Assembly: GCA_030949565.1 (NCBI GenBank) | Contig: JAUZSK010000072.1 | Coordinates: 62,001 to 126,000 of the forward strand | DNA from: Enterobacterales bacterium | GTDB taxonomy: Bacteria > Pseudomonadota > Gammaproteobacteria > Enterobacterales > Kangiellaceae | Length of the DNA: 64,000 nt | Reading direction: 5' to 3' | Shown: piece after piece, positions 18,806 to 26,766 of the stretch | Numbering within the stretch: position 1 is the first letter of the stretch | Layout of the letters: each line of letters opens with the position of its first letter | Notes under the pieces: model-generated | Seen by the model: only the letters and a program-made list of their open reading frames with translations | The model's database searches: none | What the model was told of the DNA's origin: nothing | Made by a program: the position numbers and the translations under genes

Positions 18806-19305
18806 CGAGGTATTTCTCCGATAAAAATAACCCTAAAAAGGCGCCAAGGGTTAAAGCTAAGGCTGCAGCATTAAAATATGATGGTATCAATGCGCCTAAG
18901 GTGATTGCTAAGGGTGAAGGTGATGCTGCAGAAGAGATCATAAAAATAGCTCAACAAAATGAAGTGCATATTCACTATGATCCACTACTTTTAGAAGTTT
19001 TAAGTCGCTTAGAGCTTAATCAAGAAATCCCCGAAACCCTGTATCAAGCAGTCGCAAAAATCATTGCTTTTGCCTACTATTTACAGGGTAAATGTCCCAA
19101 AGGTTTCGACCTGTCCACATCGAAGGATACATTCGCGAAACAATCAAATTTAGTGGAATCGAGAGAACATGTCTATTTAGACGGCTCGAACACCACTAGC
19201 GCAGGCTCTACTTTACGGGCCTTGCCAGCTCCTACAAAGAGCCTTGATAACCAAAAAGAAGTGCTTTATTATCAAACTCAACAGGACACAGATTCAGAGA
19301 TGTAA
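18802..19305 (+). CDS. FlhB-like C-terminal cytoplasmic domain protein (EscU/YscU/FlhB family, no membrane part)
   Basis: The 167-residue protein resembles the cytoplasmic export-switch domain of FlhB. It has AAALKYDGINAPKVIAKGEG, HYDPLLLEVLSRLELNQEIP and LYQAVAKIIAFAYYL, all typical of FlhB_C. There are no transmembrane helices, and the autocleavage site NPTH of full FlhB is missing. A poorly conserved tail of some 60 residues follows. It overlaps the FliK-like gene by four bases, and both are beside the ccm operon. The pair probably acts together, as FliK and FlhB do, but what they control is unknown. Confidence 0.8.
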   Translation: MTRYFSDKNNPKKAPRVKAKAAALKYDGINAPKVIAKGEGDAAEEIIKIAQQNEVHIHYDPLLLEVLSRLELNQEIPETLYQAVAKIIAFAYYLQGKCPKGFDLSTSKDTFAKQSNLVESREHVYLDGSNTTSAGSTLRALPAPTKSLDNQKEVLYYQTQQDTDSEM

Positions 19306-19357
19306 GCTGACTTTAGGCACAAGAGCCATATAACATGCAAAATAGCCTAGGCAAAAA

Positions 19358-20536
19358 TTATAAGGATTCAAGCGCCTGTCGAATATCCTCTAATAGATCT
19401 TCAGCATCTTCAATACCCACTGATAAACGAACTAAATTATCGACAATTCCAAGTCGTTTACGCGTATCTTTAGGCACCGATGCGTGAGTCATGCTAGCGG
19501 GATGATTTACCAAACTTTCAACACCACCTAAACTTTCTGCTAAAGTAAAAATCTGCAAACGCTGCATAAATAAGCTGGCTTTTTTAAACCCACCTTTAAC
19601 TACAATTGAGATCATACCGCCAAAACCTTGCATCTGTTTTGCCGCAAGTTCGGCTTGAGGATGACTATCCAAGCCAGGATAATACACCGCGTCAATTAGA
19701 GGATGAGCGGTTAGCCACTGAGCTATTCGCATACCATTTTCATTGTGCGCCTTCATTCTTAAGGCTAAGGTTTTTAAACCTCTTAAGGCTAAATAACTAT
19801 CAAAAGGTCCCGCGATAGCTCCACAAGAATTTTGTAAAAAAGCTAAGTCTTCAGCCAATTTTGAGTTATCCCCTACCACCGCCATACCACCGACCATATC
19901 AGAATGACCATTAATATATTTAGTAGCGGAATGCATCACAATGTCAATCCCAAGACTGATCGGCTTTTGATTAAATGGTGAGGCAAAGGTGTTATCGGCT
20001 ACCGTGATTAAACCAAATTCTTTAGCAATGGCAGCGACGGCTTGCAAATCTACCAATTTCAACATCGGGTTGGTTGGCGTTTCGATCCATATCATCTTAG
20101 TGTTTGGTTTAATCGCTTCTTTTAATTGCCCAATATCTGATAAATCCACAAAACTAAATTCAACGCCAGCACTACGCTTTCGAACCTTGTCGAATAGACG
20201 AAAAGTACCACCGTAAAGGTCATCCATAGCAATCACGTGTTCACCCGAATCAACCAATTCTAAAAGAGTGGAAGTTGCTGCCATTCCAGAAGCAAAGGCA
20301 AAGCCTCGAGTGCCTTGCTCTAATGCGGCAACACAACGTTCATAGGCAAAACGTGTAGGATTTTGCGAGCGGGAGTATTCAAAACCACTATGCTCACCTG
20401 GTGCTTTTTGCACATAGGTGGAAGTTTGATAGATCGGAGGCATAACAGCGCCCGTAGTCGGATCGGGGGCTTGTCCCGCATGGATCACTTGACTGGCAAA
20501 TTTTAAATTGATTGGCTGCATTTTGTTATCTGACAT
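19358..20536 (-). CDS. cystathionine gamma-synthase / gamma-lyase family PLP enzyme
   Basis: This 392-residue enzyme belongs to the Cys/Met metabolism PLP family. The PLP lysine lies in MHSATKYINGHSD near residue 208. The substrate-phosphate and PLP contacts EYSRSQNPTR (about 54) and FASGMAAT (about 82) and the C-terminal SLGGVESLVNHPASMTH are all present. The reaction is either cystathionine formation from an O-acyl homoserine and cysteine or cystathionine cleavage. The family cannot be split by sequence alone here, so I give no symbol. It stands alone on its strand between the FlhB-like gene and slyD. Confidence 0.85.
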   Translation of the reverse strand: MSDNKMQPINLKFASQVIHAGQAPDPTTGAVMPPIYQTSTYVQKAPGEHSGFEYSRSQNPTRFAYERCVAALEQGTRGFAFASGMAATSTLLELVDSGEHVIAMDDLYGGTFRLFDKVRKRSAGVEFSFVDLSDIGQLKEAIKPNTKMIWIETPTNPMLKLVDLQAVAAIAKEFGLITVADNTFASPFNQKPISLGIDIVMHSATKYINGHSDMVGGMAVVGDNSKLAEDLAFLQNSCGAIAGPFDSYLALRGLKTLALRMKAHNENGMRIAQWLTAHPLIDAVYYPGLDSHPQAELAAKQMQGFGGMISIVVKGGFKKASLFMQRLQIFTLAESLGGVESLVNHPASMTHASVPKDTRKRLGIVDNLVRLSVGIEDAEDLLEDIRQALESL

Positions 20537-20671
20537 AAAAATCTCTTAAAAGTGATGCATTTAAGCTTTTATTGGTTTAAGTACTTCTACTAACTAAAGA
20601 CTAGCACAGACTTGCAGCAATGAATAATTGCAATTATCCCGCTTGAGAAGTAAAAGCCTTAAATAAATAGA

Positions 20672-21166
20672 CTAATGATGATGTCCACCGACACCATGGG
20701 CGTGCCCGTGGGTCAGCTCTTCAGCAGTGGCTGCTCGAATATCAATAATTTTAACTGAAAAAGTGAGGGTCAATCCGGCAAAAGGATGATTAAAATCCAC
20801 CAACACCATAAATTTTCCTGGTTTGATGACTGTCACCCGTTTTTTACCTTGCTCCGTATGCACCACACCAAGCATACCCTTTTTCCATCGTTTGGCACCC
20901 TGCAAGTGTTTCATAGGGATCTTCTGTTCGGCATCGTCACTTTTTAAGCCATAGGCGTCCATCGGTTCAAGGGTGACACTAAATTCATCGCCCTTGTGGC
21001 GCCCCGTCATGGCTTTTTCAAGCCCTTTTAACAGTCCACCATGGCCATGCAAATAAGCCATCGGTAGCTTGTCAGTCATGTCTTCTAGCAGGTTATCGTT
21101 GGTATCTGTCATCTGATACACAAACTGCACCACGCTATCTTTTTCTATCTTCAAATTTTCCATCAC
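20672..21166 (-). CDS. slyD: FKBP-type peptidyl-prolyl isomerase SlyD
   Basis: SlyD is a folding catalyst that also handles metal ions, notably nickel. The 164-residue protein has the short FKBP domain with the inserted flap (MDAYG to DFNHPFAGLTLTF), the AYLHGHGGLLKGLEKAM segment, and a C-terminal histidine-rich tail HGHAHGVGGHHH that could bind metal. The tail is shorter than that of E. coli SlyD and has no cysteines. MMEN offers two starts; the second fits the common family start. Confidence 0.9.
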   Translation of the reverse strand: MMENLKIEKDSVVQFVYQMTDTNDNLLEDMTDKLPMAYLHGHGGLLKGLEKAMTGRHKGDEFSVTLEPMDAYGLKSDDAEQKIPMKHLQGAKRWKKGMLGVVHTEQGKKRVTVIKPGKFMVLVDFNHPFAGLTLTFSVKIIDIRAATAEELTHGHAHGVGGHHH

Positions 21167-21238
21167 TTAATTACTGGTAATCGTTAATAAGGTGTAGTAT
21201 AAATCATTGAGCTAATAAATGGATCAAGTCTAATCAAT

Positions 21239-21613
21239 ATGCCTATTTTAATTCATCGACAAAACGATATCGCGATCAACAAATATGAGATCCCTGACAC
21301 GGGATTAACCATTGGGCGTTCGATTAAAAACGATATATTTCTGGAAGACCCATCGGTCAGCCAATTTCACGCTAAAATCGAAGGTAAAGAACTAAAAGAT
21401 GGTAGTCATATATACTTTGTTATTGACCTTGATAGCACTAATCAGACCTTTGTTAACCAGCAGCCTATTTCAGAACATTTACTGTGTGATCAGGATGTCA
21501 TTGAAATTGGCATGGGGCACTTTAAGTACATCGATGAAGATAAAGAATCCCTTGCAACCACCAAGCAATTCAAGAAGAGCTGGATCCCTGGAATTTTGAT
21601 TTTAAAGGACTAA
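21239..21613 (+). CDS. FHA domain protein
   Basis: The 124-residue protein is a small stand-alone FHA (forkhead-associated) domain, which binds phosphothreonine peptides. The core motifs are TIGRSIKND (residues about 26-34), SVSQFHAKI (about 41-49) and DLDSTNQTFVN (about 64-74). It has no membrane segment or other domain. It is divergent from slyD. The partner kinase or phosphoprotein is not visible. Confidence 0.85.
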   Translation: MPILIHRQNDIAINKYEIPDTGLTIGRSIKNDIFLEDPSVSQFHAKIEGKELKDGSHIYFVIDLDSTNQTFVNQQPISEHLLCDQDVIEIGMGHFKYIDEDKESLATTKQFKKSWIPGILILKD

Positions 21614-21650
21614 CCTTATATTAGAACCCTCTAATATTGCTTCCCTTCAC

Positions 21651-21664
21651 TTGACGTAGATCAA
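21651..21664 (+). promoter_or_regulatory. FNR/Anr-like box
   Basis: The sequence TTGACGTAGATCAA matches the FNR family consensus TTGAT-N4-ATCAA at nine of ten positions. It lies about 90 bases before the DUF3149 start, a suitable distance for an activated promoter at about -41.5. Oxygen-dependent control is inferred from the site alone. Confidence 0.6.
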
Positions 21665-21752
21665 GGTGTTTCCAAATAATTTCGCTATTATTGCAGCCTA
21701 AACACAGATAAAGACAGTTTTATCTAAAAAATCGCCTCAATGGGAGCAAGAA

Positions 21753-21881
21753 ATGGAACTATTAATCCAATTATTTAGCAGTGCCGAAGGCATAATGAGT
21801 TTAATTGTTATTCTTTTTATGCTTGGAATGGCATTTTACCTTGGCCGAATGTTTATCAACAAGATGAACGATGATCAATAG
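21753..21881 (+). CDS. DUF3149 small membrane protein
   Basis: A 42-residue protein with one membrane helix (about 15-34) and the family pattern MELLIQLFSSAEG, then GMAFYLGRMFINKMN. It is too short for most gene callers. A good ribosome binding site (GGGAGC) sits seven bases before the ATG. The DUF3149 family has no known function. An FNR-like box upstream suggests expression at low oxygen. It is followed by a methyltransferase relic on the other strand. Confidence 0.8.
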   Translation: MELLIQLFSSAEGIMSLIVILFMLGMAFYLGRMFINKMNDDQ

Positions 21882-21970
21882 CAAACACTCAATTATCTAG
21901 TCCATTCGATTGTTTATTTAACCGTGAGGAAGTGGTGTTATTACCCTAACTAAAGGAGGCTATTTTCACC

Positions 21971-22262
21971 TCAATAAAGCCTATCCTTTTCATCCTGTTT
22001 TACTATGTGATGCATTTGCTCTACGCTGGTCTCTAGTTTCCCCGTATCCACCATGGTTTCGGCTAATCGAGGTAACCCCGTTAAATCGGGCGAAGACTCG
22101 GCTTGCTCACCAGCCCCAGCGACAACATCAAGTAGTCGCTGCCCCAGTTGCTAATGGCATTGATCAAACATCATTTCCGTCGCAGGTACCAACCAACGAC
22201 TTAGCAAACCACCCCATCGATTACAAGCTTCAGCATCCCATTGTTGTTGTGTGGTTTTCTTA
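21971..22262 (-). pseudogene. remnant of a SAM-dependent methyltransferase gene
   Basis: On the minus strand, the frame reads TTQQQWDAEACNRWGGLLSRW, then TEMMFDQCH, an in-frame stop, then QLGQRLLDVVAGAGEQ, which is recognisable as the start and SAM-binding motif I (LDVxAGxGE) of a class I methyltransferase of the type with WDxxAxxWNRWG starts. It then runs for about 45 residues that no longer look like a methyltransferase and ends in a stop. There is no start codon. I read it as a decayed, internally deleted gene; the 500-base space before the sulfotransferase gene holds nothing else I can support. Confidence 0.5.
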
Positions 22263-22377
22263 AACGCGATAAAGCAGATCGTGCGCTTTATCTATCGAAA
22301 GAAACCGGTAAGAATAAATATACTCTAATATAACAATCGGTATGTGTTAGTTGTTTTTTTCAAATGCTCGCAGTATT

Positions 22378-24159
22378 TTAGGACCTGAACTTTTCGGATT
22401 TAAATGCTTCAATTAGCGGACCTAAAAACTTGGAAAAAGCTTTCCACTGGTCTGAACTTCCTCGATAAATACCTTCTCGTACTTGAATGGCACTAGCTGT
22501 TTTCACCGGCCGCTTTGACTGGTGAAAATCTAAGCATTTATCCTCCCAGCCAAGATCACAATAACTGAGCAACGCCTTTGTTTCTTGTAATTGATTTTCT
22601 GTCAACTTTTCGTAACAAACATCATGAATCCTGTTGGGAAATTTATTGTGCCAAAATACCATTAAATCACGATATAGTTTGTAGTACTCTTTCAAATCAT
22701 TCAAATCGTAGGCAAAGCCTATCCCTGCATTGCTAAAGTTCAATCTATAATTAGACCAACAGGTAGCAATGGGATTTCTTTTTACATGAATAATTTTTGC
22801 ATTGGGAAACATCCTAAAAATATAGCCTATCCAGCGAAAATTTAATGGCATTTTATCAGTAACAAAAGTCTCTTTCTTTTTTAGTTGCGCTAGATAATTA
22901 AGATAGTCTCGACCAAGCTCTTCTAGTCCATTGAAAGAAATCTGATTACTTGGCATTTGATTCGTTAAGTCCATCTGAGAGCCAATTTTAGACGACAAAT
23001 TCGCTTCTAAGAAAGATAATTCCTCAGCGCCATGCACAAGGCTATGGGATGCTAGAATTTGTTCGACAAGAGTTGTTCCTGATCGTGGCATACCGACAAT
23101 GAATATTGGTTGCACAAGATCCGAAACATCACCCTTTGCAGAAGCGGAAACATTCGATAGCTGTTCATAACAACGTCGAATATTCTTAAACAACTGGATA
23201 TCGTTATCTAGCAAGTATTTGAGTTCCATTTTTTTTTGCTTGTTTGCGATTTCTAAATAGCCGATGCTTCGCTCAATATTTCCAAGATCACTATGGGCTT
23301 TGGATAGACAGAAGCCCATACTAATAGATTCATCTATAGTCGTCTGATGGTTTAGATAAATACGTTCCATATCTTGCATTTGTAGGTCTTCACTGTCATA
23401 TTTTTTAATCGCGCATAAATTACTATGTGCTTTCACATAATCAGGTTTTATTTTTAATGCTTGTTGATATCTCATCCTCGCTTTGTCTTTTTGACCAATC
23501 TCAATATATAAATTTCCGAGATTGTTATAGGCCTCTACAAAATCCGGGTTGATTTTAATCGCTTGGTGATAACTACTTTCAGCTTTACCTATAAAACCTA
23601 ACTCTTTAAAGGCATTGCCTAAATGGTTGAAGGCCTCAAAATAATTGGCTTTAAGTTTTGTGGCTAGTTCAAGGTGTCTAACGGCCAAAGAAAACTCTTC
23701 AAGTTGGATGAAAGTGTATCCTAGATTACTGTGTGCTTCGGAAAAATTGGGATCTAGTTCAAGAGTTCGTTCAAAACTACTTTGGGCAGCGGTAAGCCTC
23801 CCTTGTTGCCAAAAGGTATAGCCAAGATAGTAGTGTGCTTTTACCGATTTTGGATTAAGAGAAACTGACCGCTGAAAACTAGAAATAGCTTCATCTAAAT
23901 GACTAAGTAACCGAAAGGAATTACCTAATTCAAAATAGGCAATGGGATTATTGGGTTCAGAGTCGACAACTTTTTTAAAATGCTCAACAGAGTCTTCTAT
24001 TCTCCCTAAATTAAGATAACAACTTCCGGCAAGTCTATCTAGTAGAGTAATATTAGGGTGTTGCTTTAGCATTACAGTCGCTTTTTGCAATGACTCTTCA
24101 ATCATTCCCTGAGAATAGAGCTTAACTATGTTATTTATTTGATTTTGAATTGTAGACAA
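22378..24159 (-). CDS. TPR-repeat sulfotransferase family protein
   Basis: The 593-residue protein has about seven TPR repeats in its first 270 residues (for example NLGNLYIEIGQKDKARMRYQQAL) and a sulfotransferase domain (Sulfotransfer_3-like) in the second half. The PAPS 5'-phosphate-binding loop is FIVGMPRSGTTLVEQILASH (residues about 350-370) and the 3'-phosphate region is HVKRNPIATCWSNYR (about 455). It probably transfers sulfate from PAPS to a protein or sugar; the TPR part may bind the acceptor. No signal peptide is seen. It borders the RAYT island and is probably part of the core rather than the island, since it looks intact. Confidence 0.85.
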   Translation of the reverse strand: MSTIQNQINNIVKLYSQGMIEESLQKATVMLKQHPNITLLDRLAGSCYLNLGRIEDSVEHFKKVVDSEPNNPIAYFELGNSFRLLSHLDEAISSFQRSVSLNPKSVKAHYYLGYTFWQQGRLTAAQSSFERTLELDPNFSEAHSNLGYTFIQLEEFSLAVRHLELATKLKANYFEAFNHLGNAFKELGFIGKAESSYHQAIKINPDFVEAYNNLGNLYIEIGQKDKARMRYQQALKIKPDYVKAHSNLCAIKKYDSEDLQMQDMERIYLNHQTTIDESISMGFCLSKAHSDLGNIERSIGYLEIANKQKKMELKYLLDNDIQLFKNIRRCYEQLSNVSASAKGDVSDLVQPIFIVGMPRSGTTLVEQILASHSLVHGAEELSFLEANLSSKIGSQMDLTNQMPSNQISFNGLEELGRDYLNYLAQLKKKETFVTDKMPLNFRWIGYIFRMFPNAKIIHVKRNPIATCWSNYRLNFSNAGIGFAYDLNDLKEYYKLYRDLMVFWHNKFPNRIHDVCYEKLTENQLQETKALLSYCDLGWEDKCLDFHQSKRPVKTASAIQVREGIYRGSSDQWKAFSKFLGPLIEAFKSEKFRS

Positions 24160-24240
24160 GCTTAAATATCCCAGTAAAAAATAATAACAGATAAATAATA
24201 ACAGACACCCACTATCTGGCTAATATCCTACAACAATCCG

Positions 24241-24257
24241 GGTCAATTTCCTACAAA
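24241..24257. repeat. 17-bp direct repeat, left copy flanking the RAYT/IS island
   Basis: GGTCAATTTCCTACAAA occurs here and again, identically, at 28822-28838. Both copies are followed within 30 bases by a looser C-T-T-A-C-A-A-A copy (GGCTTACAAA here, TGTCTTACAAA there). They bracket the 4.6-kb accessory stretch and may be REP-like elements used by the transposase or its scars. Confidence 0.6.
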
Positions 24258-24336
24258 CATTGCAGAAATGGCTTACAAAGTGAATGGCTGATTGCTGTTA
24301 TTATTAGCTTTATGGAGTTTTCTTCAAGGATGAAGC

Positions 24337-25350
24337 ATGGCAATCAAGCGCAGTGAATTAATAGATGATGAAAATGCAGGTTATTATCACCTGATGAGCC
24401 GTTGTGTTCGGCGGACTTTTCTGTGCGGTAAAGATAAAGAGTCTGGACGCTCTTATGAGCATCGTCGGCAGTGGATTGAAAACCGTATATTAGAGCTGGC
24501 GAATGTATTTTCCATTGAGGTTTATGCTTATGCGGTTATGTCCGCCGGTTTTCGCTCCTGCAAAACCGGCAACCGTCCATCCATGGACATAAATCACTAT
24601 CACCTTGTCGTTTACTTTGACCCAAAAGCGCCCAATCAATGGACTGATTTAGAGGTCGCTGAGCGATGGCTAAAGGCTTATCCTGGTAAGCTGGATAAAC
24701 CTAAATATCAACAGCAACGAGATTTAAAGCTGCAAGCCATTATCAATAACCCTAAACAGTTAAAGACCATAAGAAACAGGCTCGGTAGCTTGTCTTGGCT
24801 AATGAGTCGAATTAATGAGCCCATTGCAAAAATGAGTAATCAAGAAGATTTTGTCAGCGGTCATTTCTGGGAGTCTAGATTTAAGTCACAAGCATTATTA
24901 GATGAAGCTGCCCTACTAACCTGCATGGCCTATGTCGACCTAAACCCCATTCGTGCCAACATGACTAAAACGCTGGAAGAAAGCGACCATACCAGTATTC
25001 AAAAACGAGTTAAAAACATGACGGAGGAGCAACTCAATCAAGCCGTCAAAAGCCTTTCCGGTGAAATTAAAAACCGCTCTATGGTTTTGAAACTGAAAGA
25101 CTATATCGAGCTGGTGGAATGGAGCGGAAAATCCATAGCCTACCCTAACAAATCAAAAATGCCCACCACGATTGAATCCACCCTTGCTCATCTCAATCTA
25201 CAACCCAATCAATGGCTCGGACAAGTACAACACTTTGCTACGCATCAAGGTTATTTCGTTGGTAAACTGATTTTATTGCAACAAAAAGCTGAAGAATTAA
25301 AGAAAAAATGGTTGAAAGGGTTTAAAACCTCTCGGAAATTAACGATTTAA
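24337..25350 (+). CDS. REP-associated tyrosine transposase (RAYT/Y1-type) with an in-frame insertion
   Basis: The 337-residue protein belongs to the Y1 transposase-like (HUH) family: it has the start YYHLMSRCVRRTFLCG, the segment SYEHRRQWIENR, the HUH motif NHYHLVVYF and, later, SGHFWESRFKSQALLDE and TCMAYVDLNPIRANM, which includes the region of the catalytic tyrosine. Sixteen residues (70-85, AGFRSCKTGNRPSMDI) separate YAVMS from NHYHLV; relatives read YAVMSNHYH without a gap. They are encoded by a 48-bp palindromic element. Inserted beside the metal-binding HUH motif, it may disable the enzyme, though the frame is kept. Its last 27 bases are repeated 0.8 kb downstream. Confidence 0.85.
   Translation: MAIKRSELIDDENAGYYHLMSRCVRRTFLCGKDKESGRSYEHRRQWIENRILELANVFSIEVYAYAVMSAGFRSCKTGNRPSMDINHYHLVVYFDPKAPNQWTDLEVAERWLKAYPGKLDKPKYQQQRDLKLQAIINNPKQLKTIRNRLGSLSWLMSRINEPIAKMSNQEDFVSGHFWESRFKSQALLDEAALLTCMAYVDLNPIRANMTKTLEESDHTSIQKRVKNMTEEQLNQAVKSLSGEIKNRSMVLKLKDYIELVEWSGKSIAYPNKSKMPTTIESTLAHLNLQPNQWLGQVQHFATHQGYFVGKLILLQQKAEELKKKWLKGFKTSRKLTI
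24544..24591. repeat. 48-bp palindromic element inserted in frame in the RAYT gene
   Basis: The insert sits exactly between the Ser and Asn codons of the ancestral VMS-NHYH sequence. It contains two stem-loops: 9-bp arms GCCGGTTTT/AAAACCGGC with a 9-base loop, and 6-bp arms GTCCAT/ATGGAC with a 2-base loop. At 48 bases it adds 16 codons without a stop. It is built like a REP pair or a protein-coding palindromic element of the RPE kind. Confidence 0.8.
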
Positions 25351-25546
25351 CAACACAAAAAGTAAAACCCATCATCGTAATCCCTTTCTTAGCTCTTAGG
25401 AGATTAAACCTCGCCTGAGATTCGAATATTTAAGCCATATTCAAACAAAACGCCTTCCGTCCTGAAAAAATAATTAATTTCATCACCAAACTTCAAAAAA
25501 AACGCTATTCAAGGAAGGTATCTTCTGATTTCTGCCTGTCTATTAT
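25324..25546. repeat. long direct repeat, copy A (RAYT 3' end and downstream)
   Basis: Copy A starts inside the last codons of the RAYT gene (AAAACCTCTCGGAAATTAACG) and runs through TTTCTTAGCTCTTAGGAGATT, an AATAATTAATTTCATC block and TTCTGATTTCTGCCTGTC. The same order is found in copy C, 815 bases downstream, and most of it in copy B. No coding sense is visible. Confidence 0.8.
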
Positions 25547-25555
25547 TTATTTTTT

Positions 25556-25710
25556 CTTAGCTATTAAGAGATTGAACCTTGCTTGAAATTCGGATAATTA
25601 AGCGATATTAAAACAAAATGCCTTCCTGAACAAATAATTAATTTCATCACCAAACTTCAAAAAAAAACGCTATTCAAGGAAGATATCTTCTGATTTCTGC
25701 CTGTCCATTA
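25556..25710. repeat. long direct repeat, copy B
   Basis: Copy B begins at CTTAGCTATTAAGAGATTG and shares with copy A the blocks AATAATTAATTTCATCACC, AACGCTATTCAAGGAAG and TCTGATTTCTGCCTGTC. It lacks the RAYT 3'-end segment. Its end overlaps the stop of the small minus-strand open frame. Confidence 0.8.
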
Positions 25711-25882
25711 TTTTTATTTCCAACCATTTTATTAGTTTCCTCCATCGCCCTGGTTCAATCTGTTGGCGTATTTTATTAATGGCGTAATGATATAAGACAG
25801 TCACACCATAGTCATTGACGGATTTGGCTTCTTTATTTGTAAACCGACTTGACCTTGATAATTGTTGAAAAGCGCTCAACAT
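25670..25882 (-). CDS. hypothetical 70-residue open frame in the repeat zone
   Basis: I do not recognise this protein. The central part (YGVTVLYHYAINKIRQQIEPGRWRKLIKWLE, quoted only in outline: Y-G-V, QQIEPGRW, KLIKWLE) is not just chance: a decayed relative at 28731-28840 on the same strand reads QQIEQGHWKKLMKWLKK. So a small coding gene with this motif exists in more than one copy. Its C-terminal codons lie inside repeat copy B, so it is probably truncated or fused to the repeat. It may be a relic rather than a working gene. Confidence 0.35.
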   Translation of the reverse strand: MLSAFQQLSRSSRFTNKEAKSVNDYGVTVLYHYAINKIRQQIEPGRWRKLIKWLEIKIMDRQKSEDIFLE

Positions 25883-26138
25883 AGTAAAATCGGCTTGACC
25901 CCCATTATTTTAAAATTTCATCCATCTAATCTCGTCTACTTACAGAGTCACGATCATTTAAGATTGACATCATCCCGGTAGATTCTTGATGGATGACGTA
26001 GGTGACAAGAGCGGCATTTCAAGAACCGAGTTAATCTTGCGATAACGGACCCCCATAGCCACACTCTTGTCAATTCTTAGTGTAGTATAATACCGGCCTA
26101 ACAACTACTAATTTCAATGGTAGACCCCCAACGTTGTA
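25711..26138. other. inter-repeat stretch with an inverted-repeat arm
   Basis: Apart from the small open frame, this stretch carries, at 25873-25908, one arm of a perfect 36-bp inverted repeat whose other arm is at 28695-28730. The remainder up to copy C (about 25920-26138) shows no coding potential I can support. Confidence 0.5.
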
Positions 26139-26356
26139 AAACCTCTCGGAAATTAACGATTTAACGATAAAACAAATAAAATCATTCTTACGATACCTTT
26201 CTTAGCTCTTAGGAGATTGAATCTTGCCTGAAATTCAACTATTTAAACGATTATCAAACAAAACAGCTCTCTTCCTAAAAAAATAATTAATTTCATCGCC
26301 GAGCCCCGTCAAAAGCGCTATTTAAAGAGGATACTTTCTGATTTCTGCCTGTCTAT
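26139..26356. repeat. long direct repeat, copy C
   Basis: Copy C starts with the same 27 bases as the RAYT gene end (AAAACCTCTCGGAAATTAACG plus ATTTAA) although no transposase coding precedes it, then follows copy A (CTTTCTTAGCTCTTAGGAGATTG and the rest) with more divergence in the middle. It ends with TCTGATTTCTGCCTGTCTATT. This looks like the 3' end of a former second RAYT element. Confidence 0.8.
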
Positions 26357-26362
26357 TTTTTT

Positions 26363-26714
26363 TTACATTTCAATCAACAACCAAATCAGTGAAGCAAAGG
26401 AAATAGACCATATTATAAAAGCTGAAACAGTAAGAACAAATGATTTATTATTAGAACTTTTAGAGTTGAACCATTTTTCTGCTTGGTTATAGCGAGTTGA
26501 ATTATTTGTTACCCATAACAAAAAGGCAATAATAACAAAAAATGTTATGCCTACTACTATTTTTAATTTTTGATCTCCAAAAGCAAAATGACCATTGTAG
26601 TTAGGTAGTCTTATGTAAATCAGATAAAAAATACTTTGGCTAACTATAGTTAACCAAAGAGAAATAAATACAATTGGAAAAAAACGCTCTTCTTGCCCTC
26701 ACATGACGGGCCAT
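26363..26714 (-). pseudogene. small hypothetical membrane protein (frameshifted)
   Basis: A minus-strand frame of about 110 codons encodes three hydrophobic segments: FPIVFISLWLTIVSQSIFYL, KIVVGITFFVIIAFLLWV and FVLTVSAFIIWSISFASLIW. This is far from random and ends with LLIEM-stop. The frame has no start codon: a stop precedes it at 26699. Removing one G of the GGG at 26696-26698 region joins it to MARHVRQEERFF, with ATG at 26714. I propose a 116-residue membrane protein of unknown function with a one-base insertion. The family is not recognised. Confidence 0.45.
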
Positions 26715-26766
26715 GTATTTAACTACGACATGACTTCGACATATCATTTTGTAATATTCTATCCAT

